NCBI GenBank assembly: GCA_025362235.1
Contig: JANYGZ010000057.1
Location: 1 to 39,143, forward strand
Reading direction: 5' to 3'
Length of the DNA: 39,143 bases
DNA from: Ferruginibacter sp.
GTDB taxonomy: Bacteria > Bacteroidota > Bacteroidia > Chitinophagales > Chitinophagaceae
The position numbers were made by a program, and so were the translations under genes. Positions 1-8,575 of the stretch are shown here, one piece after another. The notes under the pieces were generated by a model. It ran no database searches. It saw only the letters and a list, made by a program, of their open reading frames with translations, and had not been told where the DNA came from. Position 1 is the first letter of the stretch. Each line of letters opens with the position of its first letter.

Positions 1-1
1 G

Positions 2-75
2 TCGGGACGACAAGATTCGAACTTGCGACCCCCAGACCCCCAGCCTGGTGCGCTACCGGGCTGCGCTACGTCCCG
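2..75 (-). tRNA. tRNA-Pro (anticodon GGG)
   Basis: Read on the minus strand this is a full cloverleaf: acceptor CGGGACG/CGTCCCG, D stem GCGC/GCGC, anticodon stem CCAGG/TCTGG around the loop CTGGGGG (anticodon GGG), a 5-nt variable loop, and T stem GCAAG/CTTGT around TTCGAAT. The discriminator A is at position 2; the window ends there, so an encoded CCA cannot be judged. It decodes CCC and CCU proline codons. Confidence 0.95.
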
Positions 76-135
76 AAAATACACGTTATACCTCCGGTGG
101 TATAATTGGATTGCAAAAGTAATAGAAATTTTCAA

Positions 136-164
136 TTGTAAAAACACAACATATTGTATCTTAG
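136..164 (+). promoter_or_regulatory. Bacteroidetes-type promoter for the dihydroorotase-like gene
   Basis: TTG at 136-138, an 18-nt spacer, then TATCTTAG at 157-164, one mismatch from the TAnnTTTG -7 element of the Bacteroidetes primary sigma factor. It sits just upstream of the ATG at 180, predicting a very short leader. Confidence 0.45.
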
Positions 165-179
165 CGCAACTTTAAATAC

Positions 180-1466
180 ATGAAGGTTTTAATTAAACAG
201 GCTATTATCGTCCAATCTTCTTCGCCACTGAACGGTTTACAGAAAGATATCCTGATAAGAGACGGCATTATTGAACTTATTGCAGATAATATTACTGAAA
301 AGGCAAATACCCTTATTGAGCAACCCGGTTTACATGTAAGTATTGGGTGGATGGATAGTTTTAGCCAGTTTTGTGACCCTGGATTTGAGTACCGGGAAAC
401 CCTGCAAACAGGTGCTAATGCCGCGGCTGCTGGTGGCTTTACAGATGTGCTGGTTTTGCCAAACACCAATCCTGTTGTTCACACCAAATCGCAGGTAGAA
501 TATATTATTCAAAAATCTAAAGAGTTTACTTCCCATATTTATCCTTTAGGAGCGGTTACAAAAAATGCTGCCGGAGCAGAACTGGCAGAAATGTACGATA
601 TGCAGCAATCCGGCGCTGTGGCATTTACGGATGGCACCAGCAGCATACAATCGCCGGGTTTATTATTAAAAGCACTGCAATATGTACTTGCTTTCGATGG
701 TACCATCATACAGGTAGCGGATGATAAAACCATTAATCCCCAGGGATTGATGAACGAAGGTATTATGAGTACCCAGCTCGGGCTACCAGGCAAACCTGCT
801 ATTGCCGAAGAGTTAATGATTGCACGGGATATTGAATTGGTAAAATATACCGGTTCAAAAATTCATTTTACAGGTGTCTCTACAAAAAAGGGAATTGAAT
901 TGATAATGAAGGCAAAAGCGGATGGTTTACAGGTGAGTTTTTCTGTAACCCCTTATCATGCTTTTTTTAACGATGAAGACCTTAAGGGATATGATACTAA
1001 TCTTAAAGTTAATCCACCTTTAAGAACAAAAGAAGATATGATGGCCGTAAGATCTGCTATATTACAAGGTAATGCGGACGCCATTGCAAGCCACCATATG
1101 CCACAAAATGCTGATGCAAAAGTTTGTGAATTTGAATATGCAAAATATGGCATGATTGGCCTCGAGACTGTGTTTGGCGTGCTGGGCAAATGCCTGGCCA
1201 TTGAGTCAGCAGAGACTAGTAATGGCTGGACGATTGAAAAAATGATAACCCTCTTAACTGTGGCACCAAGAAAAATTTTCAATATGGCATTGCCTGAAAT
1301 ACAAGAAGGAGTAACGGCAACACTTACCCTGTTTAACCCGGCAAGTGAATATGTATTTACTGAAAAGATGATTGCCTCAAAATCGAAAAACACGCCATTT
1401 ATTGACATGCCATTAAAGGGAAAAGTTATCGGGATCATTAATGGCAATAAAACTTATTTTAATTAA
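180..1466 (+). CDS. dihydroorotase-like protein lacking metal ligands (amidohydrolase fold)
   Basis: 428 residues, the usual length for a class I dihydroorotase, and alignable over its full length: the N-terminal strand domain, the NTNPVV motif near 95-100, and a GLETVFG motif near 325. Active dihydroorotases close carbamoyl-aspartate to dihydroorotate in pyrimidine synthesis and need zinc held by DxHxHxR, a Lys, further His and a catalytic Asp in a TDHAPH-like motif. Here DxHxHxR reads DSFSQFC (59-65), so both His are lost (F61, Q63), the PHH motif reads PYH, and TDHAPH reads SHHMPQ. It is probably catalytically dead, like the PyrC-prime partners that stabilise aspartate transcarbamoylase. 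The partner role is inference. Start ATG 180 follows a promoter. A DUF4199 gene begins one base after the stop. Confidence 0.85.
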   Translation: MKVLIKQAIIVQSSSPLNGLQKDILIRDGIIELIADNITEKANTLIEQPGLHVSIGWMDSFSQFCDPGFEYRETLQTGANAAAAGGFTDVLVLPNTNPVVHTKSQVEYIIQKSKEFTSHIYPLGAVTKNAAGAELAEMYDMQQSGAVAFTDGTSSIQSPGLLLKALQYVLAFDGTIIQVADDKTINPQGLMNEGIMSTQLGLPGKPAIAEELMIARDIELVKYTGSKIHFTGVSTKKGIELIMKAKADGLQVSFSVTPYHAFFNDEDLKGYDTNLKVNPPLRTKEDMMAVRSAILQGNADAIASHHMPQNADAKVCEFEYAKYGMIGLETVFGVLGKCLAIESAETSNGWTIEKMITLLTVAPRKIFNMALPEIQEGVTATLTLFNPASEYVFTEKMIASKSKNTPFIDMPLKGKVIGIINGNKTYFN

Positions 1467-1467
1467 G

Positions 1468-1965
1468 ATGAAGCAAACTACACCAACCCAAAAAGGGTTA
1501 CTGACGGGTGCGTTGATGATACTTGCTTCCTTGTTTTCTTTGTATGCTTTAAAGAACCCTGTTGAAAGCTATTTTCAATTTGTTGTATACAGCATATTTA
1601 CTGCAGGCATTGTGTGGAGCTTGATCAGTTATTCAAAACTAGCTGTTGATAAAAAAAGTTTTAATAATTATTTTTCTGCAGGCTTTAAAACCTTTGTTGT
1701 TATCGCCTTGCTAATGGCATTGTTTAGCTATATTTATTTTAGTTATAATCTGCAGTTCAGAGATGATAAGATCGCTGAAAACAGCCGGATGCTTATATCA
1801 CAGGGTAATCATTTACCCAAAGAAATTGAAGAGAATGCTGCTGAACTAAAAAAAATGTTTATGCCAATGATGTTATCAGCAGCTATTTTCAGATACCTGA
1901 TTTTGGGTGCATTGATTACAGCTGTTACAGCAGGTTTTTTAAGTAAGAAAAATACTCTAGGATAA
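1468..1965 (+). CDS. DUF4199 family integral membrane protein
   Basis: About 165 residues with four hydrophobic segments: two in the first 60 residues, one near 75-95, and one close to the C-terminus, with a charged loop rich in Glu and Lys between the third and fourth. This layout is that of DUF4199, a Bacteroidetes-restricted membrane family of unknown function often next to glycosyltransferases. An in-frame ATG at 1441 lies inside the preceding gene; ATG 1468, directly after that gene's stop, gives a normal N-terminus (MKQTTPTQKG) and is preferred. The genes are probably co-transcribed with translational coupling. No function is claimed. Confidence 0.75.
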   Translation: MKQTTPTQKGLLTGALMILASLFSLYALKNPVESYFQFVVYSIFTAGIVWSLISYSKLAVDKKSFNNYFSAGFKTFVVIALLMALFSYIYFSYNLQFRDDKIAENSRMLISQGNHLPKEIEENAAELKKMFMPMMLSAAIFRYLILGALITAVTAGFLSKKNTLG

Positions 1966-2150
1966 AAGATTGATATTAGAACGTGATATTTAGATTTTGG
2001 GTTTTCTGTTACAAATTTGAAGAAGAACCACGAAACTTAAAAGTACAAGAGGGCGATGCAAGAATGTAGCACATTGCTTCTTAGCCCGGACCAAACATAT
2101 CATCGCAATTAATTTTGTAAAAATAAATTGCGTAAACAAAAAACAATACA

Positions 2151-3092
2151 ATGGATGTATCAGTAATAGTACCGCTTTTTAACGAAGATGAATCTTTGCC
2201 TGAATTAGCGGCATGGATAGAGCGGGTGATGCTGGCAAATAATTATAGTTACGAAGTGATAATGATTGATGATGGCAGCAATGACAATTCGTGGGAAGTG
2301 ATTGAGTGTTTGCGAAAAAAAAATGATAATATCCGGGGCATAAAATTTCAACGCAATTATGGCAAAAGCGCTGCGCTGAATGAAGGTTTTAGATCGGCCA
2401 AAGGTGATGTGGTAATAACTATGGATGCAGACATGCAGGATAGTCCTGATGAAATACCCGAGCTACGCAATATGATTATCGACGGAGGATATGATATGGT
2501 GAGTGGCTGGAAAAAGAAACGCTATGATAACAAGCTTACCAAAAACTTACCTTCTAAATTATTTAATGCTGCGGCAAGCAGGTCGAGTGGAATTAAATTA
2601 CACGATTTTAACTGCGGGCTGAAAGCCTATAAAAATAAAGTAGTAAAAAGTATTGAGGTATATGGAGAAATGCACCGTTACATTCCCGTACTGGCCAAGT
2701 GGGCAGGGTTTAAAAAAATTGGTGAAAAAGTGGTGGAACACCGGGCAAGAAAATATGGTGTCACAAAATTTGGCTGGAGCCGTTTTGTGAATGGTTTTTT
2801 AGATCTTGCTTCTATAATGTTTATGGGTAAGTTTGGTAAAAGGCCCATGCATATTTTCGGGCTTTGGGGCAGCATCGTTTTCTTTTTGGGTATGTGCATA
2901 TGGGCCTATTTATTTATTGCCAAAATTTTCTTTTCGCAATTTAATATGACGGACAGGCCTTTGTTTTTTATAGGCATCATTTCTATCGTAATTGGTACAC
3001 AATTATTTTTAGCAGGTTTTTTAGGAGAGCTGATTGCAAGGAATTCACATGACCGGAATTCTTATTTAATTGAAACTAAAATTGGGTTGTAG
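2151..3092 (+). CDS. family 2 glycosyltransferase, DPM1/GtrB-like, with two C-terminal membrane segments
   Basis: 313 residues. The N-terminal GT-A domain begins with VSVIVPLFNEDESL, has the nucleotide-binding DDGSND near 40-45 and a DAD motif (MDADMQD) near 90-96. Two hydrophobic segments near 228-255 and 265-292 match the membrane anchor of undecaprenyl-phosphate or dolichyl-phosphate sugar transferases such as GtrB and ArnC. Such enzymes load a sugar from a nucleotide donor onto a polyprenyl phosphate at the inner face of the cytoplasmic membrane. It opens the glycan cluster; a candidate -7 element TAATTTTG lies at 2110-2117, without a clear -33. The sugar cannot be read from sequence. Confidence 0.88.
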   Translation: MDVSVIVPLFNEDESLPELAAWIERVMLANNYSYEVIMIDDGSNDNSWEVIECLRKKNDNIRGIKFQRNYGKSAALNEGFRSAKGDVVITMDADMQDSPDEIPELRNMIIDGGYDMVSGWKKKRYDNKLTKNLPSKLFNAAASRSSGIKLHDFNCGLKAYKNKVVKSIEVYGEMHRYIPVLAKWAGFKKIGEKVVEHRARKYGVTKFGWSRFVNGFLDLASIMFMGKFGKRPMHIFGLWGSIVFFLGMCIWAYLFIAKIFFSQFNMTDRPLFFIGIISIVIGTQLFLAGFLGELIARNSHDRNSYLIETKIGL

Positions 3093-3165
3093 GGATAGAT
3101 ACACTGATTAAACTGATTGATACAGGTATAAGGGGATTCATTTTAAATCTATAAATATATCAACC

Positions 3166-3545
3166 ATGCTTCTTCATGCTGATATAACCGAAAAAATATT
3201 GGCTGCTTTTACAAAGTGTACAATCAATTGGGATATGGCTTCCTGGAAAAAGTTTACGAAAATTCCCTGATGATAGAGTTTAAAATGATGTCGCTATTTT
3301 GTATGCAGCAGTATGCTATTAAAGTATAGTATGCTGGGACTGAAGTAGGGAATTATTTTGCAGACATATTAGTTGAAAATAAAATAATTGTTGAAATAAA
3401 AGCTGGTAAAGGTGAAATTATGAAAGAACATGAAATGCAAATATCCAATTATTTGAAAGCAACAAATTATGAAGTAGGGTTGCTGCTTCATTTTGGTGAA
3501 AAACCGACTTTTAAAAGAGTAATGTTTTCTAATGAATATAAATAA
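3166..3545 (+). pseudogene. broken GxxExxY family protein (PD-(D/E)XK-like)
   Basis: Starting at ATG 3166 the frame reads MLLHADITEKILAAF and is then lost because one T is missing near 3207-3210. In the shifted frame the family motif GYGFLEKVYENSL follows, which defines GxxExxY proteins. A second lesion, TAG at 3327-3329, replaces a Tyr codon. After it the frame is open to the TAA at 3543 and carries the nuclease-fold core DILVENKIIVEIKAG. Two independent lesions argue for a decayed gene rather than one sequencing error. These proteins are often scattered in glycan clusters of Bacteroidetes; function unknown. Confidence 0.8.
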
Positions 3546-3567
3546 TCAGACAAAACCACCATAATCA

Positions 3568-4737
3568 GTGTCAACAGCGTTTCCATCAAAATCAATCATC
3601 ATTATTGGGCCTGCACATCCCTTGCGTGGCGGATTGGCTTCTTACAACGAAAGGCTGGCATTGGAATTTATACAGCTTGGCCATACTGTTAGCATTTATA
3701 CTTTTTCCTTACAATACCCGGGCTTTTTATTTCCGGGTACCACACAATTTTCAACAGAGCCCCCTCCTGATAAATTAGATATCCATGTACGCATCAATTC
3801 AGTTAATCCTTTAAACTGGTTGAGTGTTGGCTTTGAACTAAAAAAGAAAAAGCCCGATTTGGTTGTAGCCCGCTACTGGCTGCCTTTTATGGGACCCTGC
3901 CTTGGCACTATACTAAGAATTGTAAAACAAAATAAACATACAAAAACAGTTTGCATAGCAGATAATATTATTCCGCATGAAAAACGCCCGGCAGATATCC
4001 TTTTTACAAAATATTTTGTCCCTCCAATTGATGCATTTATTACCATGAGTGAAAAAGTGCTGGGTGACCTGGCAGAATTTGCACCTGGCAAACCTGCAAG
4101 GTTTGTTGTTCATCCCCTGTATGATAATTTTGGAGAAAAAATAAGTAAAATTGAAGCAAGAAATAAATTAAAAATTAATAATGATGACCCAATAATTTTA
4201 TTTTTTGGGTTTATAAGAAGATATAAGGGCCTGGATATTTTATTGGATGCTATGAAAATTCTGAACAGCAATCAGCTTCAGCAATTAGGTGATAGCAGTA
4301 ACATAAAACTTTTAATAGCGGGAGAATTTTATGAAAACAGAAAAATGTATGATGAACAAATAGAAAGGCTTGGCATAAAAGATAAATTAATTTTAAAAAC
4401 AGCATTTATTGCGGATAGTGAAGTGAAATATTATTTATGTGCTGCTGATGTTGTGGTACAGCCATATAGAAGTGCAACTCAAAGTGGCGTAACGCCACTG
4501 GCTTATCATTTTGAAAAGCCAATGATAGTTACCAATGTTGGCGGACTTCCTTCCTTAGTGCCTGATGACAAAGTGGGCCTGGTGGCTGAACCAACTGCTT
4601 TATCTGTTGCCCAAAAAATTCTGGAGTTCTTTAATAAAGGAGAAGCACATTTTCTTCCCTATTTAATCGAAGAGAAGAGAAAATATAGCTGGAGCAAAAT
4701 GACAGCGGCCATTTTTGAAGTGGCTGGGTTAGAGTAA
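3568..4737 (+). CDS. family 4 glycosyltransferase (GT-B fold)
   Basis: 389 residues. The N-terminal half has the donor-side glycine loop GPAHPLRGGLA near 14-24; the C-terminal half has FFGFIRRYKGLDILL, typical of the start of the second Rossmann domain, and the late motif SATQSGVTPLAYHFEKP, which corresponds to the EGFGLP-type donor-binding region. It should add a sugar from a nucleotide donor to a growing lipid-linked glycan in the cytoplasm. The start is a GTG at 3568, 22 nt after the end of the broken GxxExxY gene; no ATG gives the conserved N-terminus. The heptose-activation genes that follow suggest a heptosyl donor, which is inference. Confidence 0.87.
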   Translation: MSTAFPSKSIIIIGPAHPLRGGLASYNERLALEFIQLGHTVSIYTFSLQYPGFLFPGTTQFSTEPPPDKLDIHVRINSVNPLNWLSVGFELKKKKPDLVVARYWLPFMGPCLGTILRIVKQNKHTKTVCIADNIIPHEKRPADILFTKYFVPPIDAFITMSEKVLGDLAEFAPGKPARFVVHPLYDNFGEKISKIEARNKLKINNDDPIILFFGFIRRYKGLDILLDAMKILNSNQLQQLGDSSNIKLLIAGEFYENRKMYDEQIERLGIKDKLILKTAFIADSEVKYYLCAADVVVQPYRSATQSGVTPLAYHFEKPMIVTNVGGLPSLVPDDKVGLVAEPTALSVAQKILEFFNKGEAHFLPYLIEEKRKYSWSKMTAAIFEVAGLE

Positions 4738-4827
4738 TCATCTTATATAAGTTAAGATTATAATGTGCCATTATTATTTTGAAGCACACTATTAGTTTAT
4801 AGGCTAATTTGTTAATTTGCACTTATT

Positions 4828-5850
4828 ATGATTTATAGAAGTAAAGCTCCGTTGCGTATTGGTTTAGCGGGTGGCGGTACAGATGTTAGCCCTTATAGCG
4901 ATGAATACGGAGGAGCTATTTTAAATGCTACTGTTTCACTGTCTGCCTATGCCAGTATTGAACCATTGCACGAAAATGCCATTATTGTTGAAGCATTAGA
5001 CAGAAAAGAAGAAGAACGTTACGAATGGGCCCCATCACTGCCCATTAACGGAAAATTAGATTTATTAAAAGGGGTATATAACCGCATTCACTCAATGTAC
5101 GGCGTGCCATTAACCGGCTTTCGTTTATCAACTTTTGTAGATGCCCCGGCTGGCTCTGGCTTGGGTACTTCATCAACCCTTGTTGTGGCCATATTGGGTG
5201 CATTTGCAGAGATGCTGAAATTACCATTGGGCGATTATGATATTGCCCATCTTGCTTACCAGGTTGAACGAGAAGAACTGAAACTGGCTGGTGGAAAACA
5301 GGACCAGTATGCAGCTACTTTTGGGGGAGTAAATTTTATGGAATTTTATGGCAATGATAAAGTAATTGTAAACCCTTTACGCATACGTTCAGAATATTTA
5401 CACGAGCTGGGTAATAACCTGGTATTGTATTTTACCGCAACTTCAAGGGAGAGCGCACTGATTATAAAGGAGCAGGTAAAAAATGTAAATAACAAAGATG
5501 GAAAAAGTATTGAAGCCATGCACCAGCTGAAGGAGCAGGCAAAAATGATGAAAGAGGCATTACTAAAAGGAAGGTTGCATGAAATTGGCGAGATACTTGA
5601 TTTTGGATTTGAACAAAAACGTAAAATGGCACATAATATAAGTAACAGTACCATTGAAAGTATTTACAATGCTGCAAAAAAAGCAGGTGCAACCGGTGGC
5701 AAAATAAGTGGTGCAGGCGGTGGTGGTTTTATGATATTTTATTGCCCTAACAATACCCGTTATAAAGTGATAGAAACACTCAAAACTTTTGGTGGCGAAA
5801 TTAAAAACTATTCTTTTACCAAATATGGTTTAACCTCCTGGACGATATAA
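4828..5850 (+). CDS. hddA: D-glycero-alpha-D-manno-heptose-7-phosphate kinase (GHMP family)
   Basis: 340 residues, the normal length. The GHMP signature is complete: N-terminal APLRIGLAGGGTDV (7-20), the ATP-binding loop PAGSGLGTSST near 110-120, and the C-terminal glycine motif SGAGGGGFM near 298-306. It phosphorylates D-glycero-D-manno-heptose 7-phosphate at C1 to the 1,7-bisphosphate. The assignment to HddA rather than galactokinase or mevalonate kinase rests on the N-terminal AGGGTDVSPY motif and on the neighbours gmhA, hddC and gmhB, which complete the same pathway. The next gene starts 3 nt after its stop, so this is an operon. Confidence 0.9.
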   Translation: MIYRSKAPLRIGLAGGGTDVSPYSDEYGGAILNATVSLSAYASIEPLHENAIIVEALDRKEEERYEWAPSLPINGKLDLLKGVYNRIHSMYGVPLTGFRLSTFVDAPAGSGLGTSSTLVVAILGAFAEMLKLPLGDYDIAHLAYQVEREELKLAGGKQDQYAATFGGVNFMEFYGNDKVIVNPLRIRSEYLHELGNNLVLYFTATSRESALIIKEQVKNVNNKDGKSIEAMHQLKEQAKMMKEALLKGRLHEIGEILDFGFEQKRKMAHNISNSTIESIYNAAKKAGATGGKISGAGGGGFMIFYCPNNTRYKVIETLKTFGGEIKNYSFTKYGLTSWTI

Positions 5851-5853
5851 CTG

Positions 5854-6576
5854 ATGTGGATTAAATTTTTCTTTATACAAAAAACGAAAGCGCTTTTCAG
5901 CCTTTTTAAATTACATATTATTGTAGAGCCTTTCAGTGGTTTCTTATTAAACCTGGCTTACTTATCTAAGCAGTCTAAATGGATAAATGAACACAAAAAT
6001 ATTGCCTACAACGATTTTTATAGTGGCAACCGGGCAAGAGAAAAAAGGCTTAGTCTCTATGAATATCTTAACAAGGAATTTATCAAAGACAGGCCAATAA
6101 ATTATCTTGAATTTGGAGTAGCACATGGAGGCTCGTTTTATTGGTGGTTACACAATCATACTAATCAGCAATCAACATTTTCGGGTTTTGATACTTTTAC
6201 TGGCCTGCCAGAAGATTACGGCCCTTTTAAAAAAGGCGAAATGAGCAATGGCAATGAAGTATTAAAAACTGACGATAGTAGGGCTTCTTTTTATCAGGGC
6301 CTGTTTCAGCAAACCTTGCCCGGGTTTTTAAAAACTTTTAATAACGAAAAGCTGACCGTAATACACATGGATGCCGATTTGTATACTTCTACTTTATATA
6401 CCCTGACAAGTTTTGCGCCTTATTTAAAAAAAGGCGATATCATTTTATTTGATGAATTTTGTGTACCAACACATGAATTTTTAGCAGTCAAAAATTTTAC
6501 GGAATCTTATTATATCAACCTAACCCCTATTGCTGCTTCCAACAACTTTTTGTTTACAGCATTACAGGTAAATTAA
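5854..6576 (+). CDS. TylF/MycF-like class I SAM-dependent methyltransferase
   Basis: 240 residues. SAM-binding motif I appears as YLEFGVAHGGSFYWW near 89-103. The metal and acceptor region shows MDADLYTSTLYTL near 172-184 and GDIILFDEF near 194-202, where the acidic residues resemble the magnesium-dependent sugar O-methyltransferases of the TylF/MycF family. It probably methylates a sugar hydroxyl on the glycan or its precursor in the cytoplasm. It sits between hddA and gmhA with gaps of 3 and 8 nt, so it is co-translated with the heptose enzymes. Methylation of the heptose itself is inference from position only. Confidence 0.8.
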   Translation: MWIKFFFIQKTKALFSLFKLHIIVEPFSGFLLNLAYLSKQSKWINEHKNIAYNDFYSGNRAREKRLSLYEYLNKEFIKDRPINYLEFGVAHGGSFYWWLHNHTNQQSTFSGFDTFTGLPEDYGPFKKGEMSNGNEVLKTDDSRASFYQGLFQQTLPGFLKTFNNEKLTVIHMDADLYTSTLYTLTSFAPYLKKGDIILFDEFCVPTHEFLAVKNFTESYYINLTPIAASNNFLFTALQVN

Positions 6577-6584
6577 TAAATTAT

Positions 6585-7166
6585 ATGTCTCAACAAATAA
6601 AGGATATTATTGATGCTTCCATTAAGGTTAAGCAGGTTTTACTGGCCGATGAAAAAATAATTAACTCTATTGCAGACTGTGTAACAGTTATTGTAAACGC
6701 TTTTAATGCGGGCAATAAAGTATTGTTTTGTGGAAATGGTGGCAGCGCCGCAGATGCACAACATCTTGCAGCTGAGTTTAGCGGCCGTTTTTATATTGAC
6801 AGGGATGCCTTGCCTGCAGAGGCATTGCATTGCAATACCAGCTACCTTACAGCAGTAGGCAACGATTACAGTTATGATGTCATTTTTTCAAGGCTAATAA
6901 AAGGCATTGGTAAAAAAGGCGATGTGTTGATTGGGCTTAGCACTTCTGGTAATAGCAGCAACATTCTAAAGGCTTTTGAAATGGCAAAACAAAAAGAAAT
7001 GATCACCATTGGTTTTACGGGTCAAACAGGTGGTAAGATGAAAGAAATTTCAGATTACCTTTTAAATATTCCTTCAACCGATACGCCACGCATACAGGAA
7101 AGCCATATTTTGGTAGGGCATATTATTTGCCAACTGGTAGAGGAAAAATTATTTGGGAACAAATGA
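6585..7166 (+). CDS. gmhA: phosphoheptose isomerase
   Basis: 193 residues, the standard size. The SIS fold is shown by CGNGGSAADAQHLAAEF near 47-63, which includes the catalytic or zinc-binding His and Glu, by STSGNSSNI near 118-126, and by the C-terminal ESHILVGHIICQ helix with a second His. It converts sedoheptulose 7-phosphate into D-glycero-D-manno-heptose 7-phosphate, the first step of heptose activation. It starts 8 nt after the methyltransferase; hddA, which acts next, lies two genes upstream. Confidence 0.95.
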   Translation: MSQQIKDIIDASIKVKQVLLADEKIINSIADCVTVIVNAFNAGNKVLFCGNGGSAADAQHLAAEFSGRFYIDRDALPAEALHCNTSYLTAVGNDYSYDVIFSRLIKGIGKKGDVLIGLSTSGNSSNILKAFEMAKQKEMITIGFTGQTGGKMKEISDYLLNIPSTDTPRIQESHILVGHIICQLVEEKLFGNK

Positions 7167-7226
7167 TTAATAGATAATTTAGTAATGGATAATTTAATAA
7201 TGGATAATGGATAATTTTTAGAATAA
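7167..7226 (+). repeat. short AT-rich direct repeats of TAATGGATAAT type
   Basis: Between gmhA and hddC there are several near-copies of GATAATTTA / TAATGGATAAT in 60 nt. The similar GATAATTGATAA pattern recurs, inverted, at 10682-10706 between lepA and its downstream neighbour. This is simple-sequence intergenic filler or a recombination-prone stretch; I see no promoter consensus in it. Confidence 0.5.
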
Positions 7227-7262
7227 CACTAGGTTAGCTTTCACTATTCACCATTCACCATC

Positions 7263-8027
7263 ATGATAAAAACAGCAATCATATTAGCAGGAGGTTTAGG
7301 AACCCGTCTGCGCAGTGCTGTGGCTGATTTGCCAAAATGTATGGCTCCGGTAGATGATATTCCATTTATTGCATTTGTAATAGCTTATTTAAAGAAAGAA
7401 GGTATTGAAAACTTCATCTTCGCATTAGGCTATAAAAGTGAATCCATCATTGATTATGTAGATTCAACTTATAAGGACCTAAATAAAAAATACGTAATAG
7501 AAACAAAACAATTAGGTACAGGTGGCGCCATAAAAGAAGCCTGTAAATCAGTTGAAGAAAAAAATGTGGTAGTAGTAAATGGCGATACTTTATTTGCAGC
7601 GGATATCAGTAATTTATCAAAATTTCATGAAGGCCATACAGCTGATTGTACGATTGCCTTAAAACAAATGCACAATTTCGACAGGTATGGTGCTGTTGAA
7701 TTAAAGGAGGACAACCTGATTAATGCTTTTAACGAGAAACAATTTTGTACAATTGGATTGATTAATGGCGGCGTATATACGTTAATGGTATCTGACCTGT
7801 TATCAGGTAATTACCCGGAGGTTTTTTCATTTGAAAAAGAATATCTTGAAAAGAATACCGGTACTAAAAAATTATATGGTGTTGTCAATGATGGATACTT
7901 TATTGATATCGGTATACCAGAAGACTACCTGCGCTTTCAGGAAGATTATAAAAAAGTACTTACAAAAAATAAATATAGCGTTGCCGGCAATAAAGCAGAT
8001 GAATTTATTAAAGGATTAATTGCATGA
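7263..8027 (+). CDS. hddC: D-glycero-alpha-D-manno-heptose 1-phosphate guanylyltransferase
   Basis: 254 residues. The nucleotidyltransferase signature GGLGTRLRSAVADLPK lies at 10-25, with the metal-binding Asp in VVNGDTLF near 107-110 and a second catalytic Asp in the C-terminal DIGIPEDY. It transfers GMP from GTP to heptose 1-phosphate, making GDP-D-glycero-alpha-D-manno-heptose. Guanylyl rather than adenylyl specificity is inferred from the GHMP kinase HddA in the same operon, because the ADP-heptose route uses the bifunctional HldE, which is absent here. Its last four bases (ATGA, 8024-8027) are the start of gmhB, so the two are translationally coupled. Confidence 0.88.
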   Translation: MIKTAIILAGGLGTRLRSAVADLPKCMAPVDDIPFIAFVIAYLKKEGIENFIFALGYKSESIIDYVDSTYKDLNKKYVIETKQLGTGGAIKEACKSVEEKNVVVVNGDTLFAADISNLSKFHEGHTADCTIALKQMHNFDRYGAVELKEDNLINAFNEKQFCTIGLINGGVYTLMVSDLLSGNYPEVFSFEKEYLEKNTGTKKLYGVVNDGYFIDIGIPEDYLRFQEDYKKVLTKNKYSVAGNKADEFIKGLIA

Positions 8028-8569
8028 ACCAATTTACCATAGACCATAACTGGACACTTTTTTTGGATCGGGATGGCGTTATTAACCATGAGCTGCATTT
8101 AAGTTATGTTAATAGCTGGGATGAATTTAAGTTTTATGATGGTGCAAAAGAAGCCTTTAAAATATTTGCCACAAAATTTAAATACATCCTTGTTGTTACC
8201 AATCAACGTGGCGTAGGAAAGGGCATTACTAAAATTGAAAACCTACACATAGTCCATAAGAATATGAAAGAGGAAATTGCTATTGCTGGTGGAAGGGTTG
8301 ATGGAATTTATTTTTGCCCCGATCTTGATAAAGAAAGCCCTAACCGAAAACCAAATACAGGTATGGCTTTGCAGGCAAAACAAAATTTCCCTGACATTGA
8401 TTTTAAAAGATCAATAATGGTTGGTAATAATATCAGTGATATGGAATTTGGTCATAACATTAACGCTAAAATAGTTTTACTTACTACCACAATGCCTGAA
8501 CCTCCAGCATCAATAAATTACATTGATGCTGTATACGGCTCCTTATACCAATTTGCTAAAACCTTATAA
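8024..8569 (+). CDS. gmhB: heptose 1,7-bisphosphate 7-phosphatase (HAD family)
   Basis: 181 residues. HAD motif I is LFLDRDGVIN near 12-21 with the nucleophile Asp and the acid-base Asp; motif II is VVTNQRGVGKG near 59-69; the substrate loop Lys is in RKPNTG near 108-113; motif IV reads VGNNISD near 132-138. It removes the C7 phosphate before nucleotidyl transfer. Two oddities: motif IV normally reads VGDxxSD but the first Asp is Asn here, and the zinc loop usually seen as CxHx(n)CxC is reduced to FCPDLDKESPNRKP, keeping one Cys. Metal-free GmhB variants exist in the family. It ends the heptose operon. Confidence 0.88.
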   Translation: MNQFTIDHNWTLFLDRDGVINHELHLSYVNSWDEFKFYDGAKEAFKIFATKFKYILVVTNQRGVGKGITKIENLHIVHKNMKEEIAIAGGRVDGIYFCPDLDKESPNRKPNTGMALQAKQNFPDIDFKRSIMVGNNISDMEFGHNINAKIVLLTTTMPEPPASINYIDAVYGSLYQFAKTL

Positions 8570-8575
8570 GCTTTA

